Below, piece by piece: positions 27,687-36,381 of a stretch of 64,000 nucleotides of DNA. The DNA is from Sinorhizobium sp. 6-70. Its GTDB lineage: Bacteria > Pseudomonadota > Alphaproteobacteria > Rhizobiales > Rhizobiaceae. The translations under genes were made by a program, and so were the position numbers. Numbering within the stretch: the first letter of the stretch is position 1; each line of letters begins with the position of its first letter. The stretch lies in NCBI RefSeq assembly GCF_030124375.1, contig NZ_JASKLS010000007.1, positions 124,001-188,000 on the forward strand, read 5' to 3'. The notes under the pieces are model-generated. The model saw nothing but the letters and a program-made list of their open reading frames with translations, ran no database searches and was not told where the DNA came from.

Positions 27687-28958
27687 TCACCGTATCAGCA
27701 TTGCCCTGAAATCGTTGACGTTCGTCCCGGTCGGGCCGGGCACGAAGAGGTCATCGCTCGCCGCAAAGGCCGACCAGGCATCATGGCGGGCGAGATGTGC
27801 GCGAGGATCGACGCCCGCTGCTCGCATCCGGGCGACACTCGCCCCGTCGGCAAAGGCACCGGCATTCTCCTCGGAGCCGTCGATGCCATCGGTGTCGGCG
27901 GCAAGCGCATCGATGCCGGTAACACCGTCGATGTCGAGCGCCAGCGACAACAGGAATTCGCTGTTGCGTCCGCCCTTGCCGTAGCTGTTGCCGGAAATCG
28001 TCACCGTCGTCTCGCCGCCGGAGAGCAGAACGACAGGCTTTGCGAAGGGTCGATTTCGCAACGCCACCTCGCGCGCAAGCGCCGCATGCATGCGGCCGAT
28101 GTCGCGGGCTTCACCCTCGATTGCATCCGAGAGGATTACGGCCTCAATGCCGAGTTCCCGCGCCTGCGCCGCTGCCGCCTCCAGCGAGACGCTCGCCGAG
28201 GCGATCACATGAACTTCGTTGCCAGCAAAAACGGGGTCGTCGGGCCCGGGCGCCCGCGCGGCATCCGACGCGAGATGCCCCATCACACGCTCGGGCAGCG
28301 CCATGGCGTAACGCGCGACGATCTCGCGCGCCTCTTCGAGGCTCGACCGATCCGGCACCGTCGGGCCGGAGGCGACGAAGGCGGGATTGTCGCCTGGCAC
28401 GTCGGAAACGACGAGGCTGACGACGCGGGCGGGCGATGCGGCAAGTGCGAGCCGGCCGCCCTTGATGCGCGACACGTGTTTTCGGACAACATTCATCGCC
28501 GAGATCGGCGCTCCGGAGGCGAGCAGCGCCCGGTTGACCGCGATCTCGTCTTCGAGTGTCAGCCCGTTTGGTGGCGCCGGCAACAGCGCCGAGCCGCCGC
28601 CGGAAACCAGCGCCACGACGAGATCATCCGCCGTCAGTCCCTCGACCAGTTCGAGAAGCGCGGATGATGCGGCAAGCCCGGCCTCGTCCGGCACCGGATG
28701 CGCCGATTGCAGCACCTTGATGCGCTCGCATTTTTCGACCGGTCCATGGCGGGCGACGACGGCACCCGTGAGCGGCGCGTCCCAGAGCCGCTCGAAGGCG
28801 GCCGCCATCTGGCTTGCGGCCTTGCCGGCGCCGACGACGATCGTACGCCCCTTCGGCCTCTCGGGCAGGTGGGCACGAATGGCGGCTTCAGGATCGGCCG
28901 CCAGCACGGCAGCTTCGAAGAGGGCGGTCAGGAAGGAGCGCGGCTCGATCGATGTCAT
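27687..28958 (-). CDS. ttuD: Glycerate 2-kinase, MOFRL family (annotated as hydroxypyruvate reductase TtuD)
   Basis: 423 residues of the GckA/TtuD family: an N-terminal DUF4147 domain with the glycine-rich stretch VVALVSGGGSALLP and a C-terminal MOFRL domain (VLLSGGETTVTI). Members phosphorylate D-glycerate to 2-phosphoglycerate; older records call them hydroxypyruvate reductases. The start MTSIEPRSFL at 28958 lies four bases after the stop of the Dabb gene, so the two are coupled. It is probably the last gene of a unit with the Dabb and GMC genes, which would place its substrate as an end product of the GMC-linked oxidation. That link is inference. Confidence 0.88.
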   Translation of the reverse strand: MTSIEPRSFLTALFEAAVLAADPEAAIRAHLPERPKGRTIVVGAGKAASQMAAAFERLWDAPLTGAVVARHGPVEKCERIKVLQSAHPVPDEAGLAASSALLELVEGLTADDLVVALVSGGGSALLPAPPNGLTLEDEIAVNRALLASGAPISAMNVVRKHVSRIKGGRLALAASPARVVSLVVSDVPGDNPAFVASGPTVPDRSSLEEAREIVARYAMALPERVMGHLASDAARAPGPDDPVFAGNEVHVIASASVSLEAAAAQARELGIEAVILSDAIEGEARDIGRMHAALAREVALRNRPFAKPVVLLSGGETTVTISGNSYGKGGRNSEFLLSLALDIDGVTGIDALAADTDGIDGSEENAGAFADGASVARMRAAGVDPRAHLARHDAWSAFAASDDLFVPGPTGTNVNDFRAMLIR

Positions 28959-28962
28959 GGAG

Positions 28963-29280
28963 TCAGTCCGGGAGTTCGAGATCATAGACGAAGACACCTT
29001 GTACGCCGCCTTGCGCCGCCGCAACGATTTTTGCGCCGGTCTTTTGATGTTCTGCGTCGTCGAGATAGGCGTCGCGCGCCGCGGCATCGGCGAAATCGGC
29101 GATGAAGCCCTCGCCGTACCCTTTGTCCATGCCGGTTTCCGGGCTGACATTCACACCGATGTGCACGGCGAGAAAGCCCGGCAGGCGGTCTCTCAGCGCA
29201 GCGATCTCGGCGTGGATCGCCTCCCTCTCGGCATTCGTCACCTCTGGACGGAAGCGGATGAAAACGCAATGTCGAATCAT
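28963..29280 (-). CDS. Stress-responsive alpha/beta-barrel (Dabb) domain protein
   Basis: 105 residues, all one Dabb domain: it opens MIRHCVFIRFRPEVT and contains the typical segment GYGEGFIADFADAAARDAYL. Small dimeric ferredoxin-like barrels of this kind have varied or unknown roles. It sits 11 bases after the GMC oxidoreductase stop and four bases before the glycerate kinase start, so it is co-transcribed and may be an enzyme or helper in the same pathway. Confidence 0.82.
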   Translation of the reverse strand: MIRHCVFIRFRPEVTNAEREAIHAEIAALRDRLPGFLAVHIGVNVSPETGMDKGYGEGFIADFADAAARDAYLDDAEHQKTGAKIVAAAQGGVQGVFVYDLELPD

Positions 29281-29291
29281 CTGGCGTCCCT

Positions 29292-30947
29292 CTAACGAAC
29301 GTCGGCTCGGGCACGCGCGCGGGTGTCGTTGCGCTCGTGCTGGAAGATCGCGGGCGGCAGCGCCGGCAGGCCGCGGATGATATCCGCCCCCTTCTCGCCC
29401 ATCATGATCGTCGGCCCGTTGGTGTTGCAGGACGGCACGCGCGGCATCACCGAACTGTCGCAGACCCGCAAGCCGTCGAGCCCGCGCACCTTAAGCTCCA
29501 GATCGACCACCGCCATCTCGTCCGTACCCATCTTGCACGTACCGACCGGATGGTGATCGGTCTTGGCATTGGCGCAACCATATTCGAAGAGCTGCTCTTC
29601 CGTCCCGATATTGTTACCCGGCAAACGTTCGGCAAGCACATAGGGCTTCAGCGCGGCCTGCTGCATGATTTCGCGGGCGATCCGCAGCCCTTCGAGCGAC
29701 ATCCTGCGGTCGTGCGGATCCTCCCAATAGTTCGGATCAATGAGCGGAGCCGCGGCCGGGTCAGCGGAGGAAAGCCGGACAGTGCCGCGCGAGCGGGGGT
29801 GCAGATAGGCGGAATTAAGCGTTACGCCGGCGTTCTTGAGGCGCGCGACGCCGGCCTCGATGCCGGAGCCGAGACCGAGATGGAACTGGATGTCCGGTGA
29901 GCGCGCGTCGGGATCGGCATACCAGAAACCGCCGGTCTCGAAGAGCGAGGAGGCAACGGGGCCGGTGCGGAAAAGCACATATTGCAGGCCCGCCCAGAGC
30001 GTGCGGTGCAGCTTGGCGACATTGTCATAGGTGTGGTCGCCGGTGCATTCGGAGATGACGAAGAGATCAAGATGATCCTGCAGATTGCCGCCGACGCCAG
30101 GCAGATCATGGCGAACGTCGACGCCGACCGCGCGCAGATGATCGGCAGGACCGATACCGGATTGCAGCAGCAGTTTCGGCGATCCGATCGCGCCCGACGT
30201 GACGAGCACCTCGTGGTCGGCGCGGATGGTTTCGTTCCCCTTGGACGTCACCACTTCGACGCCGACCGCCCGCTGGCCCTCGATCACGATGCGGGCGACG
30301 CGGGCACCGGTGCGCACCGTCAGGTTCCGGCGATCCTTGATTGGCGAGAGATAGGCAAGCGACGCGGAGGAACGACGCCGGTTGCGCTGGGTTAGCTGAT
30401 AGAAGCCGACGCCCGCCTGCTGCTTGCCATTGAAGTCGTGGTTGTAGGGAATGCCTAGTTCCTGGCCGGCGCGGATATAGGCGTCGCAGATCGGCAGCGC
30501 CGAGACCGGCATCGAGACACCGAGCGGCCCGCCATAGGAATGATAATCGTCGGCAAAGCGCTGATTGTCCTCGGCCCGCTTGAAATAGGGCAGCACGCTT
30601 CGGTAGTCCCAACCGCTGCAGCCGTCTTCGCGCGCCCAGAGATCATAATCGGCGGCGTTGCCGCGGGTATAGAGCTGCGCATTGATCGAGGAGCCGCCGC
30701 CGATCACCTTCGCCTGGGTGTAGCGCAGTACCCTGCCCTTCATGTGCTTCTGCGGCACCGTGTGCCAGCCCCAGCTCGCAACCCCCTTGGTCATCTTGGC
30801 GAAGCCGGCTGGCATGTGGAACAACGGGTTCCAGTCGCCGCCGCCCGCTTCGAGCAGCAGCACCTTGACCGTCGGGTCCTCGCTCAATCGGTTGGCGAGC
30901 ACGCAGCCCGCCGGACCGGCACCGGTGATGATGTAGTCGTATGTCAT
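29292..30947 (-). CDS. GMC-family FAD oxidoreductase (choline dehydrogenase-like)
   Basis: 551 residues. The FAD-binding motif GAGPAG is at residues 9-14; GMC signatures GGGSSINAQLYTRG and TSGAIGSPKLLLQSGIGP are present; the C-terminal active-site region has HHPVGTCKMG and NTNGPTIMMGEKGAD. The family oxidises alcohols and sugars with FAD; the substrate is not known. I used the ATG at 30947, which has GGAGGAAAA upstream, instead of a more distant one. An 18-base palindrome close to the LacI operators near 45 kb lies 26 bases upstream of the start, implying control by the regulator at 44030-45073. Confidence 0.9.
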   Translation of the reverse strand: MTYDYIITGAGPAGCVLANRLSEDPTVKVLLLEAGGGDWNPLFHMPAGFAKMTKGVASWGWHTVPQKHMKGRVLRYTQAKVIGGGSSINAQLYTRGNAADYDLWAREDGCSGWDYRSVLPYFKRAEDNQRFADDYHSYGGPLGVSMPVSALPICDAYIRAGQELGIPYNHDFNGKQQAGVGFYQLTQRNRRRSSASLAYLSPIKDRRNLTVRTGARVARIVIEGQRAVGVEVVTSKGNETIRADHEVLVTSGAIGSPKLLLQSGIGPADHLRAVGVDVRHDLPGVGGNLQDHLDLFVISECTGDHTYDNVAKLHRTLWAGLQYVLFRTGPVASSLFETGGFWYADPDARSPDIQFHLGLGSGIEAGVARLKNAGVTLNSAYLHPRSRGTVRLSSADPAAAPLIDPNYWEDPHDRRMSLEGLRIAREIMQQAALKPYVLAERLPGNNIGTEEQLFEYGCANAKTDHHPVGTCKMGTDEMAVVDLELKVRGLDGLRVCDSSVMPRVPSCNTNGPTIMMGEKGADIIRGLPALPPAIFQHERNDTRARARADVR

Positions 30948-30972
30948 TCGCTGTTTTCCTCCAGCGCCTGTG

Positions 30973-30990
30973 ATTTGGATCGTTCCAAAT
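30973..30990. promoter_or_regulatory. LacI-type operator upstream of the GMC gene
   Basis: ATTTGGATCGTTCCAAAT is an 18-base dyad with one unmatched pair. It is one base from the arms of the operators at 45116-45131 and 45334-45351, and lies in the promoter region of the minus-strand GMC oxidoreductase gene. Confidence 0.65.
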
Positions 30991-31049
30991 AACCGGCGCA
31001 CCAAACTCCGCTAGGCTTTCGTGCGAGGTATTTCCCCGTCCCGGCTGCT

Positions 31050-31823
31050 TCAAAGACGGCTGATCGAAAGGCCGCCATCGGCCTGGATGACCGAGCCCGT
31101 GGCGAAACCGAATTGCCCGCCGGCGAGCCCGGCGACGATCTTGCCGATATCGTCGGGCTCTCCCCATCGCCGCATCGGCACCAGCCCATCGGCAATCAGC
31201 GTGTCGTATTTGCCGGAAACGGTCGCGGTCATGTCCGAGCGAATGATGCCCGGCCGAACTTCGAAGACCGAGATACCGGTCTCGGCCAGTCTCAGCGCCA
31301 GGCCCTGGCTGAAAGCGGCAAGCCCCGCCTTGCTCATGCAGTAGTCGAGCCGCTCCGGCGAGGTCATCGCCGCGGAGACCGAGGTGATGTTGATGATCGA
31401 GCGGAGCGCTATCGCCTGCGTCGGAAGCATCGCCTTCAGCACTGCCTGGGTGAAAAAAACCGTGCCGCGCAGGTTGATGCCGACGATGGTGTCGAAGTTC
31501 TCCGATTTCAAATCGAGGAAATCGCCGCGCACGACGGAAGCGATTCCGGCATTGTTGACGAGGCAATCGATCTTGCCGAACGCCTCGGTTACCGCGGCCA
31601 CGGTTGCCTGGTGGGTGGCAAGGTCCGCGAGATCCGCCTGGAGAAAGATCGCACGGGCACCAAAAGTGCCGAGCTCTGCGAGTACCGGCGCCACGCCGTC
31701 GGCATCACCGATGCCCGTGATGGCGATGTCGAAACCTGCTGCCGCCAGCGCCCGGGCAATGCCGAGGCCGATGCCGCGGCGGCCGCCGGTGACGATCGCG
31801 ACGGGACGTGCTTTCTCCGTCAT
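31050..31823 (-). CDS. Short-chain dehydrogenase/reductase
   Basis: 257-residue classical SDR. The cofactor loop GGRRGIGLG is at about residues 13-21, NNAG is in the central strand and the catalytic YCMSK follows an active-site serine segment (INITSVSAAM). The end GSVIQADGGLSISRL is typical of the FabG-like group. Its ATG overlaps the stop of the second GMC gene (ATGA at 31820-31823), so it belongs to the sugar-transporter operon. It probably reduces or oxidises a keto or hydroxyl group of the imported compound; the substrate is unknown. Confidence 0.88.
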   Translation of the reverse strand: MTEKARPVAIVTGGRRGIGLGIARALAAAGFDIAITGIGDADGVAPVLAELGTFGARAIFLQADLADLATHQATVAAVTEAFGKIDCLVNNAGIASVVRGDFLDLKSENFDTIVGINLRGTVFFTQAVLKAMLPTQAIALRSIINITSVSAAMTSPERLDYCMSKAGLAAFSQGLALRLAETGISVFEVRPGIIRSDMTATVSGKYDTLIADGLVPMRRWGEPDDIGKIVAGLAGGQFGFATGSVIQADGGLSISRL

Positions 31824-33334
31824 GACCGAAGATCCTCTTTAGCAATGTGATCAGCGACGCGGAGCGCCTGCGCCGCCACGGTCAGCGCCGGGTTTACCGC
31901 CGCCGAAGTCGGCAGGAAGCCGGCATCGACGACGAAGAGGTTCGGATGATCGAAGGCGCGGCAATAGACATCGAGCGGCGACCCGTTCGGGTCCTTGCCG
32001 ATCCTGACGGTGCCGCATTGATGGGACGGTGTGCGCTTATCGAAGGCGCGGGCAAGGACGACCGGAAAGCCGGCCTTTCGCAGCACCGCCTTCAATTTGG
32101 CAACGAGATCGAGATGGGCCTGCCAATTGGTGCGCACCCACTGGAGCACGACGCGATCGCCGTCGACCATGACCCGGCTATCCGGCGACGGCAGGTCCTC
32201 GCTCATGGCATAGAAGTCTATGCCGCGAGCCGAGACCTGATTGAGGAGCCATTCCGGCACCGTCGGCATGTTCGCCTTCAGGATCGCGCCCGACACCCGG
32301 CCGAGAAGCTGGATGTTGCCGAGCGGCGGCCCGCCCGCCCCGTCCGACAGATAAAAGTCGTTGAGGCCGAAGGTCTTCTGGTAGATGGAATCGTTGCGGT
32401 ACCAGGGGCTGAGCGCTATCACCGCACTCGAGTTGTGGTTCATGAAATTGCGGCCGACCTGGTCGGACCGATTCGCGAGCCCTGCGGGATTGCGGCCGTC
32501 GGCCGACCGCAACAACAGCACTGCCGATTGCACGGCCCCGGCAGAGAGGATGACCAGCCTCGGCGAAACGCTCCGCTCCTCGCCGTCCTTGACATAGTGA
32601 ACAGTCTCGATCGCCTTGCCGTCCGAGGCGGTCGCAAGCCGCGTCACGCGCGAACCGGTTTGCAGCCGGACATTCGGATATTCGAGCGCCACGGTCAGTG
32701 CCGCCGTTTCCGCATCCATCTTGCCGTCGAAGCTGTTCGGGTGCGCGTCCCAGGGCGTCTTGCCCTTGGCAAGCCAGCGGTCGATGTCAATGCCGAGCGG
32801 CAGCGAATAGGGATTGAGCCCGATCTCCGCCAGGCGCTTGCGAACCTTGGCGATCGCCGGTTCGTCCGGCACCGGACCATGAGGATAGTCGCGCGAGTGC
32901 GCGGGCTCGGTCGGGTCCTCTCCAAGCGTGCCGCGCACCTGATAGAGCGCCTCCGCCTTGGAATACCAGGGCTCCAGCTCTTCGTAAGGAAACGGCCAGG
33001 CCGGCGAAACGCCGTCGAGATGCTGCATCTCCTCGAAATCCTCACGGCGATAGCGTGTCAGCACCGCACCGTAGAATTTCGAGTTGCCCCCGACATTGTA
33101 ATAGTTGCCGGGGTTGAAGCCGACGCCGCCCGCTTCGTACCAGGTCTCCTTCGGCCGGAAATGGCCGCGCTGGAAGATCGCCCGCTGGTCACGGTTTTCC
33201 GGACGGTCCTCGATGTGAACGCCCGCCTCGAGGATCAGGATCTCGGCCCCCGACGGGGCGAGGCCCGCCGCGATGGTCGCACCGCCAATCCCCGACCCGA
33301 TGATGACGATATCCGGCTCAGCACGCATGGCCAT
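31820..33334 (-). CDS. GMC-family FAD oxidoreductase (pyranose/glucoside dehydrogenase-like)
   Basis: 504 residues, only distantly like the neighbouring GMC gene. GSGIGG at residues 13-18 binds FAD, followed by GGNSKFYGA. The C-terminal part has HQCGTVRIG and NPALTVAAQALRVADHI, which are seen in the sugar-oxidising branch (glucoside 3-dehydrogenase, gluconate 5-dehydrogenase-like). The start ATG at 33334 is two bases after the ATPase stop and the stop overlaps the SDR start. Being in an operon with a sugar importer supports a carbohydrate substrate. No small Tat-exported partner subunit is encoded beside it and I see no signal peptide, so it looks cytoplasmic. Confidence 0.85.
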   Translation of the reverse strand: MAMRAEPDIVIIGSGIGGATIAAGLAPSGAEILILEAGVHIEDRPENRDQRAIFQRGHFRPKETWYEAGGVGFNPGNYYNVGGNSKFYGAVLTRYRREDFEEMQHLDGVSPAWPFPYEELEPWYSKAEALYQVRGTLGEDPTEPAHSRDYPHGPVPDEPAIAKVRKRLAEIGLNPYSLPLGIDIDRWLAKGKTPWDAHPNSFDGKMDAETAALTVALEYPNVRLQTGSRVTRLATASDGKAIETVHYVKDGEERSVSPRLVILSAGAVQSAVLLLRSADGRNPAGLANRSDQVGRNFMNHNSSAVIALSPWYRNDSIYQKTFGLNDFYLSDGAGGPPLGNIQLLGRVSGAILKANMPTVPEWLLNQVSARGIDFYAMSEDLPSPDSRVMVDGDRVVLQWVRTNWQAHLDLVAKLKAVLRKAGFPVVLARAFDKRTPSHQCGTVRIGKDPNGSPLDVYCRAFDHPNLFVVDAGFLPTSAAVNPALTVAAQALRVADHIAKEDLRS

Positions 33335-33336
33335 GC

Positions 33337-34449
33337 TCAAGCGATCCGCATCTGGCTCTGCGGGTCGAAGAACACCGCCTTGTCGAGATTGAAGGCGAGC
33401 CGCGACGTCTGACCCGGCGCGATGCGCGCGTCGGCCCTGAGGCGGGCGACGATCTCCTTGCCGCCGAGGCGGGTGACGGCAAAAGTGTCGGAGCCGGCCG
33501 GCTCGACCACTTCGATCAGGCAATCGCCCTCGGCGACGAACTTGGCATTGCGATCCGCGCCGTCCGGGTCGGTCAGGGCCTCCGGACGGATGCCGAAGAC
33601 GACTTCCTTGCCGGCATAGGCCGACAAGGCGCCGTTGTGCGGCACGGCGAGCTTCAATGGCTCGGCGTTTGGCCGCGCCAGCGTGACCGCAACATCGGAG
33701 CCAGCCTTTTCAATGCGGGCGTTCAACAGGTTCATCGCCGGCGATCCCATGAAATCGGCGACGAACATGTTGGCGGGGTTGTTGTAGATCTCGGCCGGCG
33801 ATCCGAACTGCTGCAGGACGCCGTCCCGCAAGACGGCTATCTTCGTGGCGAGCGTCATTGCCTCGATCTGGTCGTGCGTCACGTAGACGATCGTCGTCTT
33901 CATGCGGTTGTGCAGGCGTTTGATCTCGGTGCGCATGTCGACGCGGAGTTTTGCGTCGAGGTTCGAGAGCGGCTCGTCAAAGAGGAAGACCTGCGGATTG
34001 CGCACCAGCGCGCGGCCCATCGCGACGCGCTGGCGTTGGCCTCCGGAGAGCTGGCTCGGCTTGCGGTCGAGCAGGTGACCGATCTGCAGCATGTCGGCGA
34101 CTTGGCGGATCGCCTTCTCGCGCTCTTCTTTCGGCACGCCGCGGATCTCCATGCCGAAGGCGATGTTCCCGGCGACCGTCATGTTCGGGTAGAGCGCGTA
34201 GGACTGGAACACCATGGCGATGTCGCGCTTCGACGGGTGCAGCCCCGAGACAGACCGACCGTTGATGGCGATGTCGCCCGAGGTGATCGGCTCCAGGCCC
34301 GCGATCGTGTTCAAGAGGGTCGACTTGCCGCAGCCGGACGGGCCGACGAGCACCAGGAATCCGCCCCGTTCGATCTCGATATTGATGTCCTTGAGAATCT
34401 CAAGCGAGCCGTAGGACTTGCGCAGGTTGCTGATTTTCAAGAATGACAT
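33337..34449 (-). CDS. Sugar ABC transporter ATP-binding protein (UgpC/MalK type)
   Basis: 370 residues: an ATPase domain with Walker A GPSGCGKST, Q-loop FQSYALYP, signature LSGGQRQR and Walker B FLFDEPLSNLDAKLR, then a C-terminal TOBE/OB regulatory domain of about 130 residues as in carbohydrate importers. It is four bases downstream of the second permease gene. It would power the importer made by the genes at 34454-37626. Confidence 0.94.
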   Translation of the reverse strand: MSFLKISNLRKSYGSLEILKDINIEIERGGFLVLVGPSGCGKSTLLNTIAGLEPITSGDIAINGRSVSGLHPSKRDIAMVFQSYALYPNMTVAGNIAFGMEIRGVPKEEREKAIRQVADMLQIGHLLDRKPSQLSGGQRQRVAMGRALVRNPQVFLFDEPLSNLDAKLRVDMRTEIKRLHNRMKTTIVYVTHDQIEAMTLATKIAVLRDGVLQQFGSPAEIYNNPANMFVADFMGSPAMNLLNARIEKAGSDVAVTLARPNAEPLKLAVPHNGALSAYAGKEVVFGIRPEALTDPDGADRNAKFVAEGDCLIEVVEPAGSDTFAVTRLGGKEIVARLRADARIAPGQTSRLAFNLDKAVFFDPQSQMRIA

Positions 34450-34453
34450 GAGC

Positions 34454-35335
34454 TTATCCTTTCACGGCACCGGACATCAGCCCGCGGACGAAGTAGCGGC
34501 CGGACACGATGTAGACGACGAGCGTTGGCAGGGCGGCGAGGATCGCGCCTGCGAAGTGAACGTTGTATTCCTTGACCCCGGTCGACGAGCTCACGAGGTT
34601 GTTGAGCGCGACCGTCATCGGCGTCGAGAAGGGGCCCGAGAACGAGGCGCCGAACAGGAAGTCGTTCCAGATATTGGTGAACTGCCAGATGACCGAGACG
34701 ACGATGATCGGCCCCGAGGACGGCAGCATGATCCGCCGGAAGATCTGGAAGAAGCCGGCGCCGTCGATCTGCGCTGCGCGCACCAGCTCGGTCGGGAAGG
34801 CCTCGTAGTAATTGCGGAAATAGAGCGTCGTGAAACCGATGCCATAGACCACGTGCACGAGGATCAGCCCCCAGATCGAACCAGCGAGGCCGAGGACTCC
34901 GAGGATACGCGCCATCGGGATCAGCACGATCTGGAACGGGATGAAGCAGGAGAGCAGCAGCATGCCGAAGAAGATATTGGCACCCGGAAAGCGCCACTTG
35001 GTCAGGACGTAGCCGTTGAGCGCGCCGACGACCGTCGAGATGGCGACCGCGGGAACCACCATCAGGATCGAGTTGATGAAGAAGGGGCGCAGCCCTGTCG
35101 GCTGAACGCCGATCTGCGCCGTCGACCAGGCTGAAAGCCAGGGTTCGACCGTCCAGCTCTGCGGCAGGTTCAGCATGCCGCCCTGGCGGATCTCGTCGAG
35201 CGGCTTCAGCGAATTCACCACCATCACGTAGAGCGGCAGCAGCGAATAGAGCGCGAAGATGATCAGCGCCGTGTAGATCAATGCCCGCGTCAGGCGGTTG
35301 TGCGAGATGACATTGTCGGGATTGGGCGCGCGCAT
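34454..35335 (-). CDS. Sugar ABC transporter permease (MalG type)
   Basis: 293 residues with about six membrane segments. The inner-membrane EAA loop that contacts the ATPase is ELVRAAQIDGAGFFQIFRRI. Its start overlaps the stop of the first permease by one base (TGATG), showing translational coupling. The family is the MalG/GtsC-like half of a sugar importer. Confidence 0.93.
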   Translation of the reverse strand: MRAPNPDNVISHNRLTRALIYTALIIFALYSLLPLYVMVVNSLKPLDEIRQGGMLNLPQSWTVEPWLSAWSTAQIGVQPTGLRPFFINSILMVVPAVAISTVVGALNGYVLTKWRFPGANIFFGMLLLSCFIPFQIVLIPMARILGVLGLAGSIWGLILVHVVYGIGFTTLYFRNYYEAFPTELVRAAQIDGAGFFQIFRRIMLPSSGPIIVVSVIWQFTNIWNDFLFGASFSGPFSTPMTVALNNLVSSSTGVKEYNVHFAGAILAALPTLVVYIVSGRYFVRGLMSGAVKG

Positions 35336-36213
35336 CAGCGTTTTCCTCCCCGGATTTCGGAATAGAGGTAGGGAATGATGATCGAGAAGATCATGATCAG
35401 CATGATGATCGCCGAGGACGCGCCGATGCCCATCTGGTTGCGGGTAAAGGTGTAGGAATACATGAAGGTCGCCGGTAGCTCGGTCGCCTGCCCCGGCCCG
35501 CCGCCCGTCAGCGCGATGATCAGGTCATAGGCCTTGATCGCCAGGTGGGCGAGGACGACGAAGGCCGAGAGGAACACGGGCCGCATCAACGGAATGATGA
35601 TCCGCCGATAGATGGTCGGGGTCGTCGCCCCGTCGATCTGCGCCGCCTTGATGATTTCGTTGTCGACGCCGCGCAGGCCTGCGAGGAACATCGCCATGAT
35701 GAAGCCGGTCGACTGCCAGACTGCTGCAATGACGACGCAGTAGATCGCGAAGTTGCGGTCCTTGATCCAGTTGAAGGAAAAGCTTTCCCAACCCCAGAGA
35801 TGCATGGTGTTCTCAAGCCCGATGCCGGGATCGAGAAACCACTTCCAGGCCGTTCCCGTGACGATGAAGGACAGCGCCATCGGGTAGAGATAAATCGGCC
35901 GAAGGAACCCTTCCGCCCGAATCTTCTGGTCGAGCAGGATGGCGAGCGCCAGGCCCAGCACCGAGCAGATGACGATATAGAGCGACGCGAAGATCGCGAG
36001 GTTGCTGACCGCCCGCCACCAGTGCGGCAAGGCCCAGAGCCTGCTGAAGTTCAACAAGCCGACGAAATTGTAGGACGGCAGCATCTTGCTGTCGGTCATC
36101 GACAGGAAGCCGGTATAGGCTATGAAGCCGTAGACAAAGATCAGGACGATAAGGAAGCTCGGGGCCAGTACCAGCTTGGGCACCAGTTCCTGCAACCGGC
36201 TGCGGCTATCCAT
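35335..36213 (-). CDS. Sugar ABC transporter permease (MalF type)
   Basis: 292 residues with about six membrane segments; it opens with a basic head and LVLAPSFLIVLIFVYGF. The EAA loop is NEIIKAAQIDGATTPTIYRR. The sequence resembles GtsB of glucose/mannose importers. It starts 168 bases after the binding-protein gene; the gap holds a hairpin that probably lowers expression of the membrane genes relative to the binding protein. Confidence 0.93.
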   Translation of the reverse strand: MDSRSRLQELVPKLVLAPSFLIVLIFVYGFIAYTGFLSMTDSKMLPSYNFVGLLNFSRLWALPHWWRAVSNLAIFASLYIVICSVLGLALAILLDQKIRAEGFLRPIYLYPMALSFIVTGTAWKWFLDPGIGLENTMHLWGWESFSFNWIKDRNFAIYCVVIAAVWQSTGFIMAMFLAGLRGVDNEIIKAAQIDGATTPTIYRRIIIPLMRPVFLSAFVVLAHLAIKAYDLIIALTGGGPGQATELPATFMYSYTFTRNQMGIGASSAIIMLIMIFSIIIPYLYSEIRGGKR

Positions 36214-36337
36214 GGTCGTTCACCACTTCTGGCGCAGGATACCCCGCCGGCATCCTGCACAGGTTTGAAGTCTCAAAACCTCTCCTTGCGTCCGCGGTGG
36301 CGCGGCGCTTCGAAGACGCTTTCATTTCCGTAACGGT

Positions 36338-36365
36338 GTCCGGGACGCTCGCAAGCATCCCGGAC
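36338..36365 (-). promoter_or_regulatory. Intercistronic hairpin between binding-protein and permease genes
   Basis: An 8-bp stem (GTCCGGGA with TCCCGGAC, 12-base loop) 17-44 bases after the binding-protein stop, without a T run. Such hairpins commonly give more mRNA for the abundant binding protein than for the membrane parts. Confidence 0.5.
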
Positions 36366-36381
36366 CGGGCAACCAGGCCCG